Part shown: positions 41,765 to 51,165 of the stretch, in pieces
Numbering within the stretch: the first letter of the stretch is position 1
How the letters are laid out: the number at the start of each line of letters is the position of its first letter
Position numbers and translations under genes: made by a program
The notes under the pieces: model-generated
What the model was told of the DNA's origin: nothing
Database searches by the model: none
Seen by the model: the letters and a program-made list of their open reading frames with translations, nothing else
NCBI GenBank assembly: GCA_013364255.1
Contig: CP054936.1
Coordinates: forward strand, 620,001-684,000
Reading direction: 5' to 3'
Origin: Streptomyces seoulensis
GTDB taxonomy: Bacteria > Actinomycetota > Actinomycetes > Streptomycetales > Streptomycetaceae
Length of the DNA: 64,000 nucleotides

Positions 41765-42641
41765 TGTCCGCGATGCCCAGCCGTACGCTCTGCCCCCAGG
41801 TCAGCTCCAGGGCGTCGGCCTCCATCCCGTCCCCGAAGACCACGACCCGGTCCGACTCCACGGTCAGCCGCAGCGCCTGCCCCCGCCCCAGCTCACCGCC
41901 GACCCGGGACGTCCCGGTCGCGGGCGACGGCCACGCCTCGCGCACGAACCACAGGAGCCGCCGGTCGCACGGCGCGGGCATCGGCACGGTGCCGGCGCGC
42001 TCCAGCCACACGGAGCGCAGCCAGCCGGTGGCGCCGGTGCCGGTGCCGACCAGCACCCCGGAGGACGCCTGGGCCTCGTCGGGCGCCGTCTCGCCCTCGA
42101 CGCCGAGGCGGTAACGGGTCGTCTGATGGCCGGCCGAGCCCAGGTAGATCTCGTTCAGCGCGACGAGTCGCTGGGTGTCGTCGGCGACGGCCTCCACCAT
42201 GGTCAGCTCCTCCACCCGGCCGCCGGCGGTCGTCGCGGCCCGCAGCAGGGCGGCCGCGTCGGCGCGGCGGTGCCGGACCAGGACTCCCGGGTTGCGGCCC
42301 GGATCGGTGTCGATGCCCACCACCGGCTGCCCGGCGAGGTACTTCGCGGTGTTGGCGACCAGGCCGTCCTGGCCGACCACGACCACCACGTCCTCCGGGG
42401 CGAACAGGAAGCGGTCCAGGTCCGCCCGCTCCACCCGGGAGCTGCGCCAGGTGAGCGGCACCGCCGACGAGACGTCCCGCAACGCCTGCTGGGTGCGCTC
42501 GTGGCGACGGAGCACCTCGTCGACGGAGCGGCCCCGGCCGGCGAGGAAGAACGCGGCCTGCCCGTGCGTGCCGTGCCGGGCGAGCAGTTCCTCGTACTCG
42601 GTCCTGCGGTGCACGAGGACCGCGCGCGGGGCCAGGCTCAC
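41742..42641 (-). CDS. NAD-kinase-like (ATP-NAD kinase fold) protein
   Basis: This 299-aa protein resembles the predicted NAD kinase/sphingosine-kinase-like fold. VVVVVGQDGLVANTAKYL corresponds to the GGDG(T) phosphate-binding motif but reads GQDG. SSGVLVGTGTGATGWL matches the second conserved region of the family (GTGATGW). The altered motif makes authentic NAD+ kinase activity uncertain. Its ATG overlaps the stop of the SPFH gene upstream (ATGA at 42638-42641), so the two are coupled. The stop lies within an 18-bp repeat array. Confidence 0.75.
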   Translation of the reverse strand: MSLAPRAVLVHRRTEYEELLARHGTHGQAAFFLAGRGRSVDEVLRRHERTQQALRDVSSAVPLTWRSSRVERADLDRFLFAPEDVVVVVGQDGLVANTAKYLAGQPVVGIDTDPGRNPGVLVRHRRADAAALLRAATTAGGRVEELTMVEAVADDTQRLVALNEIYLGSAGHQTTRYRLGVEGETAPDEAQASSGVLVGTGTGATGWLRSVWLERAGTVPMPAPCDRRLLWFVREAWPSPATGTSRVGGELGRGQALRLTVESDRVVVFGDGMEADALELTWGQSVRLGIADTSLRLVT

Positions 42642-43651
42642 GCGTCCGCTCCGCCGTCCGGGCGCCCGAGCTTGGCGAGGAGCCCGGTGAGAACGTCGGG
42701 GGTGAGCACGACGCTGTCGATCCGCGGCAGGTTCTCCGCCAGCCGGGTCGCCGCCAGGGCGTGCAGCGTGGCCGGGTCGACCTCGCCGTGCACCCGCAGC
42801 CAGGCGGCCTGAGCCTCCGCGCGCGCCGCGCCGGTCTCGCGGGCCGCCTCGGCCTCCGCGCGCGCCAGGCGGACCGTGCGGGCCGCCTCGGCCTCGGACC
42901 GCACGCCGTCGGCGGCCGCCTTCTCCTCGGCCTCACGACGGGTGTTGGTGCCGCGCTGCTCGACCAACTGCTCCTCACGCCGCGCCAGTTCGATCTGGCT
43001 GGCCAACTCGTTCTCGGCGATGGCGCGTTCGCGCTCGACGGCGACGGCCCGCCGTTCGTAGGTGGCCCGGTCGGCCTCCTGCTGGATCTGCTCGCGGGCC
43101 GGGGTGCGCAGGGCGCGCTCCACCTCGACCTCGGGACGGATGGCGACGACGCGGACGGTCACCACCTCGATGCCCGTGGCCGGGAGCCGGGGTTCGGCCT
43201 CGAGACCGGTGACGACCCGTTCCCGTACGGAGGCCACGCCGTCCACGAGGGCGACGGCCAGCGGGGTCCGGGCCAGTACGTCCAGCGTGTGCTGCTGCGC
43301 GGTCTCGGTGAGGAGGGTGGCGATCTGCTCCAGGGGCGCGGCGCGCCACTTCCCGTTGTCCGGGTCCACGGAGAAGTCGATCCGGTCCGCCGCCTCGGCC
43401 GGGTCGCTGATCCGGTAGGTGACGGTGGCCTGCACGGTGACGTCCTGGAAGTCGGCCGTGCGGGCGTGGAAGGCCATCGCCAGCTCCCGGTCGTCGACCG
43501 GCACTTCGGAGAGCGCCGCCGACAGCGACCGGTACCAGAAGCTGAGCCCCCGGCCGTCGTGCGCGAGTCGGCCGCGCTTGTGGTGGCGGATGTGCGCGGT
43601 GGGCGCGGAGCGCAGATGGCGCCAGCCGAAGCGGCGGGTGATGTCGGCCAT
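42638..43651 (-). CDS. SPFH/Band-7 domain protein
   Basis: This 337-aa protein has an N-terminal SPFH domain (DVTVQATVTYRISDPAEAAD, then TLLTETAQQHTLDVLART) and a long Ala/Arg/Glu-rich coiled-coil-like region (about residues 205-290, ERAIAENELASQIELARRE). No clear transmembrane segment is visible at the N-terminus, so membrane association would be peripheral. Flotillin-like proteins scaffold membrane domains. The ATG at 43651 follows GAGGGGGG. It is coupled to the NAD-kinase-like gene, a repeated pairing in actinomycetes whose role is unknown. Confidence 0.88.
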   Translation of the reverse strand: MADITRRFGWRHLRSAPTAHIRHHKRGRLAHDGRGLSFWYRSLSAALSEVPVDDRELAMAFHARTADFQDVTVQATVTYRISDPAEAADRIDFSVDPDNGKWRAAPLEQIATLLTETAQQHTLDVLARTPLAVALVDGVASVRERVVTGLEAEPRLPATGIEVVTVRVVAIRPEVEVERALRTPAREQIQQEADRATYERRAVAVERERAIAENELASQIELARREEQLVEQRGTNTRREAEEKAAADGVRSEAEAARTVRLARAEAEAARETGAARAEAQAAWLRVHGEVDPATLHALAATRLAENLPRIDSVVLTPDVLTGLLAKLGRPDGGADA

Positions 43652-43844
43652 GGTGGACCCCCCTCTACCTTTTATTTCGTCAGTGCGACGATAACGGGCC
43701 ACGCGAATATCGTCAACAGGACGAGAAGAGGGCGGTCGGCAGGGAGCAGCCGCGTCGTCGTATCCCTCGGTCCCTCTCCGTCGAGATCCGCCGAGCCCTT
43801 CCGTTCTCGCTGAGGGAGCCGGCTCCGGGGCGGCGACGGGCACG

Positions 43845-45059
43845 TCAGCCGGCGCTCAGCGCGGCGATGTGCGAGAGCAGCGGGGCCGCGCCGTCCTCCG
43901 CGGCGAGGCCGCGGGCGAGTTCGGCGGCGCGGCGGCGGTGGGCCGGCTCGGACAGGCAGGCGGTGATCGCGTCGCCGAGGGCGTCGGCGGTGAGGTCCCG
44001 GAACGGCACGGGCCGGGGGGAGACTCCCAGCCCGTGCAGGCGGGACGCCCAGAACGGCTGGTCGGCCATGACGGGAACGGGCACGGCGGGCACTCCCGCG
44101 CGCAGACCGGCCGCGGTGGTGCCCGCCCCGGCGTGGTGGACCACGGCGGCCGTGCGGGGGAACAGCCAGTCGTGCGGGACGTCGCCGACGGTCAGGACGT
44201 CGGCGCCGCGGCCGCTCACACCTGCCCATCCCGCCTGCACCACCGCCCGCACGCCCGCCCGCCGCACCGCCGCGGCGACGAGTTCGCTGAGCCGCTCCCC
44301 CTGCCCCGCCGCCATGCTGCCGAACCCGATGAACACCGGGGGCGGGCCGGCCCGGAGGAAGTCGGTCAGGGCGGCCGGGGGACGCCAGCCGTCCGGCCGG
44401 GCGGGCCACCAGTAGCCGACCCCTTCGGCCCAGGACGGCCAGTCCTCCGGGCGCGGCACGACCAGCGGGCTGAAGCCGTGGAAGACCGGCCGGACGTCCA
44501 CCGGCCCCGAGGGCCGGGCGGCGGGCAGCCCGAGGCGGGCGCGCAGCCGGGTCACCGCGCCCGCGAAGGCCCCTTCCGCGCGCCTCAGCACGTCCCGGCC
44601 CGCGGCGAGGTTCGCCGCCGGGCCGAGGCTCCCGGCGCTCCGCGCGTTGGGCAGCGGGAAGCGGCCGGTGGGGAAGGCCGGCACGAGGTAGGCGCCGACG
44701 ACGGGGACGCCGAGCGCTTCGCCGGCCGTCCGGCCGAGGGGCGCCGGGGCGAAGGCCGTGATCAGGAGGTCGGCCCCGCCTGCCACGGCCTGCGCCACCC
44801 CCTCGGCCAGGCCGTCGGTGTACGCCCTCGTCAGGGCCCGGACCTCGTCCCGTGACGCCGCCCTGCCCCGGTCCCGGATCAGCTTCCGCGGGTCTCCCGG
44901 CACGGGCCGGTGTTCGAGACCGCACGCGCCGACGAGTGCGGCGAAGGCCGGGTGAGCGGCCACGGCGACCTGATGGCCCGCGTCCCGCAGCCGCCGCCCC
45001 AGTCCGGTGTAGGGCGCGACGTCTCCCCGTGAACCGGCGGTGATGATCAGAATGCGCAT
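43845..45059 (-). CDS. GT1-family glycosyltransferase (UGT/MGT-like)
   Basis: This 404-aa GT-B protein begins MRILIITAGSRGDVAPYTGL. The C-terminal donor site VVHHAGAGTTAAGLRAGVPA, followed by PVMADQPFWASRL, is typical of sterol- or macrolide-type GT1 enzymes using UDP- or dTDP-sugars. The ATG at 45059 with GAGGAGGG 8 nt upstream is preferred over the longer frame. The acceptor is unknown and no sugar-biosynthesis genes are nearby, so it may use a common sugar nucleotide and modify small lipophilic molecules. Confidence 0.9.
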   Translation of the reverse strand: MRILIITAGSRGDVAPYTGLGRRLRDAGHQVAVAAHPAFAALVGACGLEHRPVPGDPRKLIRDRGRAASRDEVRALTRAYTDGLAEGVAQAVAGGADLLITAFAPAPLGRTAGEALGVPVVGAYLVPAFPTGRFPLPNARSAGSLGPAANLAAGRDVLRRAEGAFAGAVTRLRARLGLPAARPSGPVDVRPVFHGFSPLVVPRPEDWPSWAEGVGYWWPARPDGWRPPAALTDFLRAGPPPVFIGFGSMAAGQGERLSELVAAAVRRAGVRAVVQAGWAGVSGRGADVLTVGDVPHDWLFPRTAAVVHHAGAGTTAAGLRAGVPAVPVPVMADQPFWASRLHGLGVSPRPVPFRDLTADALGDAITACLSEPAHRRRAAELARGLAAEDGAAPLLSHIAALSAG

Positions 45060-45190
45060 GCCGCCACCCTCCTCGGCGGACGCGGTCCGCTCGCCGTCGC
45101 CGACCGTCTCCGGCGCCGTTGTCACTGGTCTGCTCTACAGTTCCCGGCACTTGATCATTGCGGGTGCGGGAGGCACGTATGGGGTGGGTG

Positions 45191-46304
45191 TAGGCCGGCG
45201 GCTACGAGGTCGCCCTCGACGACGGCAAGGTGGTGTGCCGCAACGCGGCCGGACGGCGGCTGAAGTCCGTGCCGCCGAAGATCGCCGACGATCCGGCGGT
45301 GCTCTTCTCCGAGCCGGTGCTGACCTCGACCGGCTGCGCGGGCGCGGTCATCTGGACCGCCGACGCGGGCGGCCGCCTCTACACGGTGTCGGACGTGGCG
45401 CAGGACCGTACGGCTCGGCGACACCGCGCTGACCCATCGTGAACTGTCGCGGGCGGGGCTGGCCGTGTCGGGCGCCACCGTCTCCGGGACGGGCCGCCTG
45501 GGCGCGGGGGCCGGGGTGCGGGCGGTCCGCGCGTCCGGCGCCGCCTGGCACGCCGAGCCGCTGCGCCGGCTGTGGGACGTGCCCGCCGCCGAGCAGGTGG
45601 CCCGCGCCCTCGACGGCGGTCACGACCTGCTGTTCCTGGAGGTGACGTGCGTGGGCGCGGTGCGGGAGGCGGCCGGTGAGAGTCTGCTGGCCGACTGCGC
45701 GGGCGTGCCCGTGCGGCTGGGCGTCGCGCACGACGATCCCGCGCTCCCCTACCGCGACAACCTCCGGCTGCTCGCGGCCGCCCGCGGCAGCCGGCTGCGG
45801 ATCGTGGCGCGCCTGGCGCCCGGTCCCCGTCCGCGCGCCCTGCCGCTGGCCGTGGAGCATCCCACCGACCCCGCCGCCCGGGTGGACCTCGGTCTGGACC
45901 GGCTCCGGCGCGCGGACCTGCCCACCGGCGCGGCGGCCGTGCCGCCGGCCGCGGTCGCCCCGGGCGGGGACGAGGTTCCGCTGCATCTGCTGCGCCGCCG
46001 CGTCCACCAGGCGGTGTCCGGGGGCCGCCTCGTGCTGGCGTTCGCCGGGGACGGGGCGGGCGACGGCGCCAGGCTGCGACGGCACGGCCTCACCACGGCC
46101 GCCGCTCTCCTGGACGACCTGCACGCCGCCGCCGCGGTCCGCTCCCGCGACGCCTTCGGCCGGCTGCTGCCGACCGACACGGACCGCTTCGCCCGGTCCT
46201 GGCTCGCCGCCGCCGTCTACACCGACACGGTCGAACGGTCCCTGTGCGCGGCCGGCTGGAGCGTACCCGCCCCACAACTCCCCCTCCCACCCCCGGCCAC
46301 CTGA
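45191..46304 (+). pseudogene. Decayed DUF4132/MolR-like gene remnant with frameshift
   Basis: From 45191 the plus strand reads GGYEVALDDGKVVCRNAAGR with a stop directly before it, so the N-terminus is missing. This is close to the C-terminal DUF4132 motif. At about 45295 it joins another segment (VLTSTGCAGAVIWTADAGGR). Near 45403-45410 the frame shifts: VAQD in one frame continues as RLGDTALTHRELSRAGLAVS in the next, after which about 280 residues run to the stop at 46304. The deletion, missing start and frameshift together argue for a pseudogene rather than two small genes. The exact family of the C-terminal part is uncertain. Confidence 0.65.
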
Positions 46305-46316
46305 CCGAAACGCGAA

Positions 46317-46660
46317 CGCCCGCGGCCCGGCCCCGCCCGACCCCGCCCGAGCCCAGCCGGGCCGGGCGGAGCCGGGCGGAGCCGAGCCGACCCGAGCCGG
46401 GGCCGACCCGAGCCGAGCCGGGCCGAACCGGGCCGGGCAGAGCCGAGCCGGGTCAAACCGAACCGGGACGGGCCAACCGGAGCGGAGCCGGGCGGAGCCG
46501 AACCAGACCGACCTCGGAGCGGAGCCGGGCGGAGCCGAACCGGGCCGACCTCGGAGCCGGGCCGACCCGAACCGGGCGGAGCCGAACCGAGCCGAACTGG
46601 ACCGGGCGGAGCCGAACCGGCCGAGCTGGACCGGGCCGGGTCGAGCCGCACCGCACCGCA
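46317..46660. repeat. Degenerate pentamer low-complexity tract (GAGCC/GGGCC/GAACC)
   Basis: About 340 bp consist of five-base steps such as CCGAG, CCGGG and CCGAA, with longer sub-blocks repeated (CGGAGCCGGGCGGAGCCGAA appears twice near 46480-46540). It has no sensible protein reading. It follows the pseudogene and looks like slippage-expanded sequence. Confidence 0.85.
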
Positions 46661-46769
46661 AGGCGACGACCCGGCCCGGTGCCGAGAGGGGTTCGGGGCG
46701 CCCGGCCGGTGCCCTCATCGTCGCCCCGGTCCGCTCGCCGCCCGCCACACCACCGCGAACCGCCGACGG

Positions 46770-47054
46770 TCAGTCGTTGAGTTCCGTGTACACCGTCTCC
46801 ACCAGTTCGTCGGCCTCGTGCGTCCCGGGGTCGTCCGGGACGACGTAGTAGCCGCCCAGGGTGTTGATCACGCTTTTCTCGGAGCGGTCGAACTCATGCT
46901 GACCGTCCCCTCTCTCCTCGGAGGTCCCGGACTCGGTGTGCTGCCACCACCACACCTTGTCCCGGATCTCCTCCTTGCTCAGCGGGCCCGTCAGGACGAT
47001 GTCCCTGCCCTGGACCTTCCCCGTGATCCTCGGGGAGTTCACGTCGGCCGCCAT
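46770..47054 (-). CDS. Small hypothetical protein
   Basis: This 94-aa acidic protein (MAADVNSPRITGKVQGRDIV, ending VETVYTELND) has no recognised domain. The ATG at 47054 with AAGGAG about 9 nt upstream is well placed, and codon usage is normal, so it is probably real. The sequence suggests a mixed beta strand/helix fold. Nothing in the neighbourhood indicates its role. Confidence 0.7.
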   Translation of the reverse strand: MAADVNSPRITGKVQGRDIVLTGPLSKEEIRDKVWWWQHTESGTSEERGDGQHEFDRSEKSVINTLGGYYVVPDDPGTHEADELVETVYTELND

Positions 47055-47394
47055 ACGCCATCTCTCCTTCCCGCCGGAGGAGTTGTCACCGATGTGCCGC
47101 CCCCGACCACAGCAGCGGATACCCGGCGCGGGCGCTTCCTCACCCCGCGCACCCGCGTGAACACCCCGATGGCCGCGGGGCTCACCCGAGACATGCGGAC
47201 TCCGCCCTGACGGGTCTGGCATGCAACGGTCAAATCTGTCACTCTTTGGCAGTCGCGGCCCCGACCCCAGTGGGGCCCGACCGGCTCCTGAGCACAGCAA
47301 CGCGCAAGCCCCACCCACGGCCGCCCCGGCGCACCCCGCCGGTCCGGCGGCCTTCGAGCAGGCCGGGACCCCGGCCGCCGTAGAAGGAGTAGCG
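47055..47394. other. Intergenic interval before the M1 peptidase
   Basis: This 340-bp stretch contains divergent promoters for the small leftward gene and the peptidase. An open frame from 47221 runs into the peptidase but lacks a ribosome-binding site and would bury the signal peptide, so it is treated as non-coding. TGGCA occurs near 47216 and 47246, flanking an AT-richer block, but no firm operator was assigned. Confidence 0.45.
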
Positions 47395-49251
47395 TTGAGA
47401 CCCACCCCCCACAAGGCCCTCGGCGCCGGTGCGCTCACCGTCGCCGCCGTGGCCGCCCTCGTCCTCCCCGGCACCCCCGCCGCCGCCCGGCAGGCCGCCG
47501 CACCGGCCGCCTGCACCCCGGCCCAGGTCGTCGCCAACAGCGGTTTCGAGAGCGGGACTTCACCGTGGTCCCCGTCCTCGTCCAGCGTGATCACCAGCCG
47601 TTCCGGACAGAGCGCGCACGGCGGCAGCTCCTACGCCTGGCTGGACGGAACCGGCGGCACCCGCACCGACACCCTCACCCAGAGCGTCACGATCCCCTCC
47701 GGGTGCCCCACCGCCACCCTGAGCTACTGGCTGCACATCGACACCGCCGAGACCACCTCCTCCACGGCGTACGACAAACTGTCCGTGAAGCTGGGCGGCA
47801 GCACCCTGGCCACGTACTCGAACCTGGACAAGAACACCGGCTACGTCCGCAGGACGGTCGACGTGTCCTCGTTCGCCGGGCAGACCGTGAACCTGTCCTT
47901 CACCGGTGCCGAGGACTCCAGCCTCCAGACCAGCTTCGTCCTCGACGACGTCGCCCTCGACACCTCGGGCGGAGGCACCACCCCGCCGGCCGACTCCACC
48001 CGGACCCCGGCGGCCCCGGCGTACACCGTCAGCCTCAGCAGCGACACCGCCGGCACCGTCTGGAACGGCCACGAGAGCGTCACCTTCACCAACGCCTCCG
48101 CCACCGCGCTGAGCGAGGTGTACCTGCGGCTGTGGGACAACTACCACGGCAGCTGCGACGCGATGCCGATCAAGGTCAGCAACGTCACCGGCGGCACCGC
48201 CGGCGCCCTCTCGGTGGCCTGCACCGCCCTGAAGGTCGATCTGCCGGCCCCGCTCGCCCAGGGCCAGAGCGCCACCGTCGGCTTCGACCTCGGCATCACC
48301 GTGCCCAGCGGCGCCGACCGGTTCGGGCACGACGGCGCGTTCAGCTTCATCGGCAACGCCCTGCCCGTCCTCGCGGTCCGCGACGGCGCCGGCTGGCACC
48401 TGGACCCGTACACCAACAACGGCGAGTCGTTCTACTCCCTGGCCGCCGACTTCAAGGTGACCCTGGACCACCCCAGCACCCTGCTCGTCCCGGCCACCGG
48501 CACGTCGGCCGACACCCCCGGCGCCAGCGGCCGTACGGTCACCACGGCCACCGCCTCCAAGGTCCGTGACTTCGCCTGGGCGGCGGGTCCGTTCAGCAAG
48601 ATCTCCGGCACCTCGCCCGGCGGCGTCCCGGTGAACGTGTACTCCGTCTCGAACATCAGCTCCTCCAGCGCCCAGTCCATGCTGAGCACCGCCAAGAGCG
48701 CGGTCGACGCCCACGCGGCCCGGTTCGGCGCCTACCCCTACGGCGAGCTGGACGCCGTCATCGACAACAACTACTGGTTCGGCGGCATGGAGTACCCCGG
48801 CTTCGTCCTCGACCTGGTCAGCACCACCGCGCTCACCCACGAGATCGGCCACCAGTGGTGGTACGGCATCGTCGGCGACGACGAGTACAACAGCCCCTGG
48901 CTGGACGAGGCGTTCACCGACTACGCCACCGACCTGGCGCAGGGCATCACCGGCGCCAACTGCTGGAACAGCGTGTCCTGGGCCTCCAGCGCCGAGAAGA
49001 TCACCAACTCGATGGCCTACTGGGACGCCCACTCCTCCCGCTACTCCACCGTCGTCTACGGCTACGGCAAGTGCGCCCTGCACGACCTGCGCCGGCTCAT
49101 CGGCGACAGCACGATGACGAAGCTGCTGAAGGACTACGCCACCGCGCACTGGTACGGCGTGTCCACCACGGCCGAGTTCAAGGCGGCGGCCCAGGCCGCC
49201 ACCGGCACGGACCTCACGTCCTTCTGGACCCAGCACCGCATCGACGGCTGA
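47395..49251 (+). CDS. Secreted M1-family (gluzincin) metallopeptidase with N-terminal beta domain
   Basis: This 618-aa protein has a signal peptide ([20 protein letters not shown]), a carbohydrate-binding-like or jelly-roll domain (about 40-200) and an M1-type peptidase with the zinc site HEIGH (His482, Glu483, His486) and third ligand Glu in SPWLDEAF about 20 residues on. The exopeptidase motif GAMEN is GGMEYPG here, so the aminopeptidase specificity is altered. The start is the TTG at 47395 with AAGGAG 5 nt upstream; ATG or GTG alternatives would leave a long non-signal N-terminus. Confidence 0.88.
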   Translation: MRPTPHKALGAGALTVAAVAALVLPGTPAAARQAAAPAACTPAQVVANSGFESGTSPWSPSSSSVITSRSGQSAHGGSSYAWLDGTGGTRTDTLTQSVTIPSGCPTATLSYWLHIDTAETTSSTAYDKLSVKLGGSTLATYSNLDKNTGYVRRTVDVSSFAGQTVNLSFTGAEDSSLQTSFVLDDVALDTSGGGTTPPADSTRTPAAPAYTVSLSSDTAGTVWNGHESVTFTNASATALSEVYLRLWDNYHGSCDAMPIKVSNVTGGTAGALSVACTALKVDLPAPLAQGQSATVGFDLGITVPSGADRFGHDGAFSFIGNALPVLAVRDGAGWHLDPYTNNGESFYSLAADFKVTLDHPSTLLVPATGTSADTPGASGRTVTTATASKVRDFAWAAGPFSKISGTSPGGVPVNVYSVSNISSSSAQSMLSTAKSAVDAHAARFGAYPYGELDAVIDNNYWFGGMEYPGFVLDLVSTTALTHEIGHQWWYGIVGDDEYNSPWLDEAFTDYATDLAQGITGANCWNSVSWASSAEKITNSMAYWDAHSSRYSTVVYGYGKCALHDLRRLIGDSTMTKLLKDYATAHWYGVSTTAEFKAAAQAATGTDLTSFWTQHRIDG

Positions 49252-49261
49252 CCTGCCCCGT

Positions 49262-49300
49262 CCGTCGCCGCCCGGACCGGTGAGGGCCGGGCGGCGACGG
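49262..49300 (+). terminator. Hairpin terminator after the M1 peptidase
   Basis: A perfect 14-bp stem CCGTCGCCGCCCGG (49262-49275) and CCGGGCGGCGACGG (49287-49300) has an 11-nt loop and begins 10 bp after the stop. Confidence 0.85.
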
Positions 49301-49368
49301 CAGCGTCGGGCGGCGCCGCGCTTCGGGCGCCGCCCGACCACCGACCGGCCCGCGCCCTCGGGCGGTCC

Positions 49369-49851
49369 CTAGCCGGTGACCTTCACGGTCCAGTCGCACT
49401 CGCTGACGATCTGCAACCGGCGCGTGCCCGACGAGTGCTGCCGCGTGTCGGCCTCGCCGGTCTTGTCCATCTCGTTGACGAGCCTGTCGTCCCGGTCGAA
49501 CACGATGAAGTTGCCCTTGCCGTCGACGGCGCCCATGGCCTTGGTGCAGTCGAAGGTGTAGGACAGCGTCCAGTCGCCGCCGGTCTCGAACGCGCCGGTG
49601 GTCTTCGTGCCGGAACCCGTGAGGGTGAGCAGCGTGGCCGGCGCGGCCTTGTGCGCCGGAGCGGGAGCCGCCTTCCGCGACGCGGTCGCCGACGCCGGCG
49701 CGCTCGCGGCCGGCCCGCCGCCGTCGCTCCTGTCGTCGTTCTGGTCGTCGCTCCCGCAGCCGGAGACGGCGGTGACGAACACGACGGCGGCGAGCGAGCC
49801 GCCGATCCCCCACGGAAGACGGCCGTTACGCTGCGGACGGAAGTCGGACAC
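49369..49851 (-). CDS. Small lipoprotein of unknown function
   Basis: This 160-aa protein starts at GTG 49851 with GGGGA 7 nt upstream. A signal (GIGGSLAAVVFVTAVSGC) ends in a lipobox Cys. After an Asp/Ala/Ser-rich linker comes a domain with a Cys pair (TFDCTK, SECDWTVKV) that is possibly a ligand-binding beta sandwich. The same frame stays open upstream to an ATG at 50085, encoding two hydrophobic stretches, but that longer start lacks a ribosome-binding site and would hide the lipobox. The role is unknown; the next gene (50104-50439) has a similar membrane-anchored layout. Confidence 0.7.
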   Translation of the reverse strand: MSDFRPQRNGRLPWGIGGSLAAVVFVTAVSGCGSDDQNDDRSDGGGPAASAPASATASRKAAPAPAHKAAPATLLTLTGSGTKTTGAFETGGDWTLSYTFDCTKAMGAVDGKGNFIVFDRDDRLVNEMDKTGEADTRQHSSGTRRLQIVSECDWTVKVTG

Positions 49852-50103
49852 TCCGGTTTCCCCTTTTCGTTTTCCTCGCGACCGCGAGACCCTCTGACTC
49901 CGCATGGCGCCCGCCGTGACGGCGACGGCCGCCCCGGACAGGGTGGGAACGAGCGGCCACGGCAGGCCCGTCCAGCCGGTGATCAGGCCCACGGCGGCAC
50001 ATGCGGCGCCCGCCGCGACGACCAGCCGCCTGCCGTACGGACGCCAGGTGAAGGGGCTGGGCTCATGCGGTCTGACCAGGTGCATCGTACCGAATACCAG
50101 TGC

Positions 50104-50439
50104 CTATGCCGCCAGCAGCCCGGCGTCGCCGAAACGCACGAGTGTCCTGGGGAAGGGTTCCGGGCCGCGCAGGGTCGCCGTCAGCTTCTTCACGTTGAGC
50201 GAGGTGTTCTCGACGGTGAAGGTCATCTCCCGCAGGCAGTCCTCCGCCTTCGGCACCGTCTGCCGGGCGGGGCACTTCCCGGCCGCCCGGTACTCCCGGT
50301 ACAGGGCACGGTCGCTGGGCAGCCAGCCGGTGCGGATGACGTAGGAGGCGAGCGCGGAGGCCAGGGACAGAACGATCTGCAGCGCGCCCACCAGCAGGTT
50401 CCGGCCAGTCCTCGGCCGGGGCGGCGGAGGTTCGTGCAC
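50104..50439 (-). CDS. Small membrane-anchored hypothetical protein
   Basis: This protein is about 111 aa with one hydrophobic segment (LLVGALQIVLSLASALASYV) and a small extracytoplasmic domain (YREYRAAGKCPARQ, CLREMTFTVENTS) with two Cys. The GTG at 50439 is the most plausible start, but its ribosome-binding site is poor and the 5' end is uncertain. It lies upstream of and codirectional with the lipoprotein gene, so the two could act together. No function can be assigned. Confidence 0.55.
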   Translation of the reverse strand: MHEPPPPRPRTGRNLLVGALQIVLSLASALASYVIRTGWLPSDRALYREYRAAGKCPARQTVPKAEDCLREMTFTVENTSLNVKKLTATLRGPEPFPRTLVRFGDAGLLAA

Positions 50440-50633
50440 GTCCCCGTGGTGGTCATCGCTCGTCTCCCGCCGTCTTCCGCCGTGCGCCCCCAGTTTCGTC
50501 CGTCCGCGATCAAGCAGGCAAGGTGACGAACCCGCAGTCGCGGAGCAGCGCTCCTTGCCGCATCCGGGCAAGGAGCGCCGGGAGCGGCGTCCGGCGTCCG
50601 GGGGCGGCGCCTTGGCGTGCCAGGCTGGGGCGC

Positions 50634-51158
50634 ATGATCAGCGAAGCCGGTGAACCCCGTCGAGACCTGTTCCTGCGCAGCGGTCTGGAGGCCGCGGTCG
50701 TGGTGCGCGCGCACCGTGCGGCGCTCCAGGTCTTGCGGGACGGCATCGAGACCGCGCACGTCGACGCCTACAGCGACGACGCCTGGCCGCAGGACGTGGT
50801 GCCCGCCTACGAGCAGGCGCTGGCGATGGCCGCGCGCGACGTGGCCGAAGGCGTCCGTCCGGCGAGGAGCGACCCGGGCATGGGGATCGACGTCGACGTC
50901 CGCGACGACGCCCAGTTCGACGTACTCCTGGCCCTGGCCCCCCACACCATCCACGCCGAGGCGTGGCAGCGGGGCCGGCTCGTCTTCAGCGCCAGTGACA
51001 CCGGCACGGCCCTGTGCCTCACCGTCACCCCGCGGCAGGAGGAGCGACTCCTGTCCCGGCTCGACGCGTTGGGCATCCCGCGCACAACGTTCACGACCCG
51101 CCCGGCACGGCGCGGTCGATGGACCTCGCGCTGGAAGAGGGCGGCCCGCACGAGCTGA
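50634..51158 (+). CDS. Hypothetical protein
   Basis: This 174-aa protein begins MISEAGEPRRDLFLRSGLEA, with an Asp/Glu-rich middle (GMGIDVDVRDDAQFD) and an Arg-rich C-terminus. No known motif is seen. The ATG at 50634 lies in good codon context but has no strong ribosome-binding site. It is convergent with, and ends 7 bp from, the LAL regulator gene, so the 3' ends are packed. The gene may be a small cytoplasmic protein of the regulator's neighbourhood. Confidence 0.6.
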   Translation: MISEAGEPRRDLFLRSGLEAAVVVRAHRAALQVLRDGIETAHVDAYSDDAWPQDVVPAYEQALAMAARDVAEGVRPARSDPGMGIDVDVRDDAQFDVLLALAPHTIHAEAWQRGRLVFSASDTGTALCLTVTPRQEERLLSRLDALGIPRTTFTTRPARRGRWTSRWKRAARTS

Positions 51159-51165
51159 TGACGCG

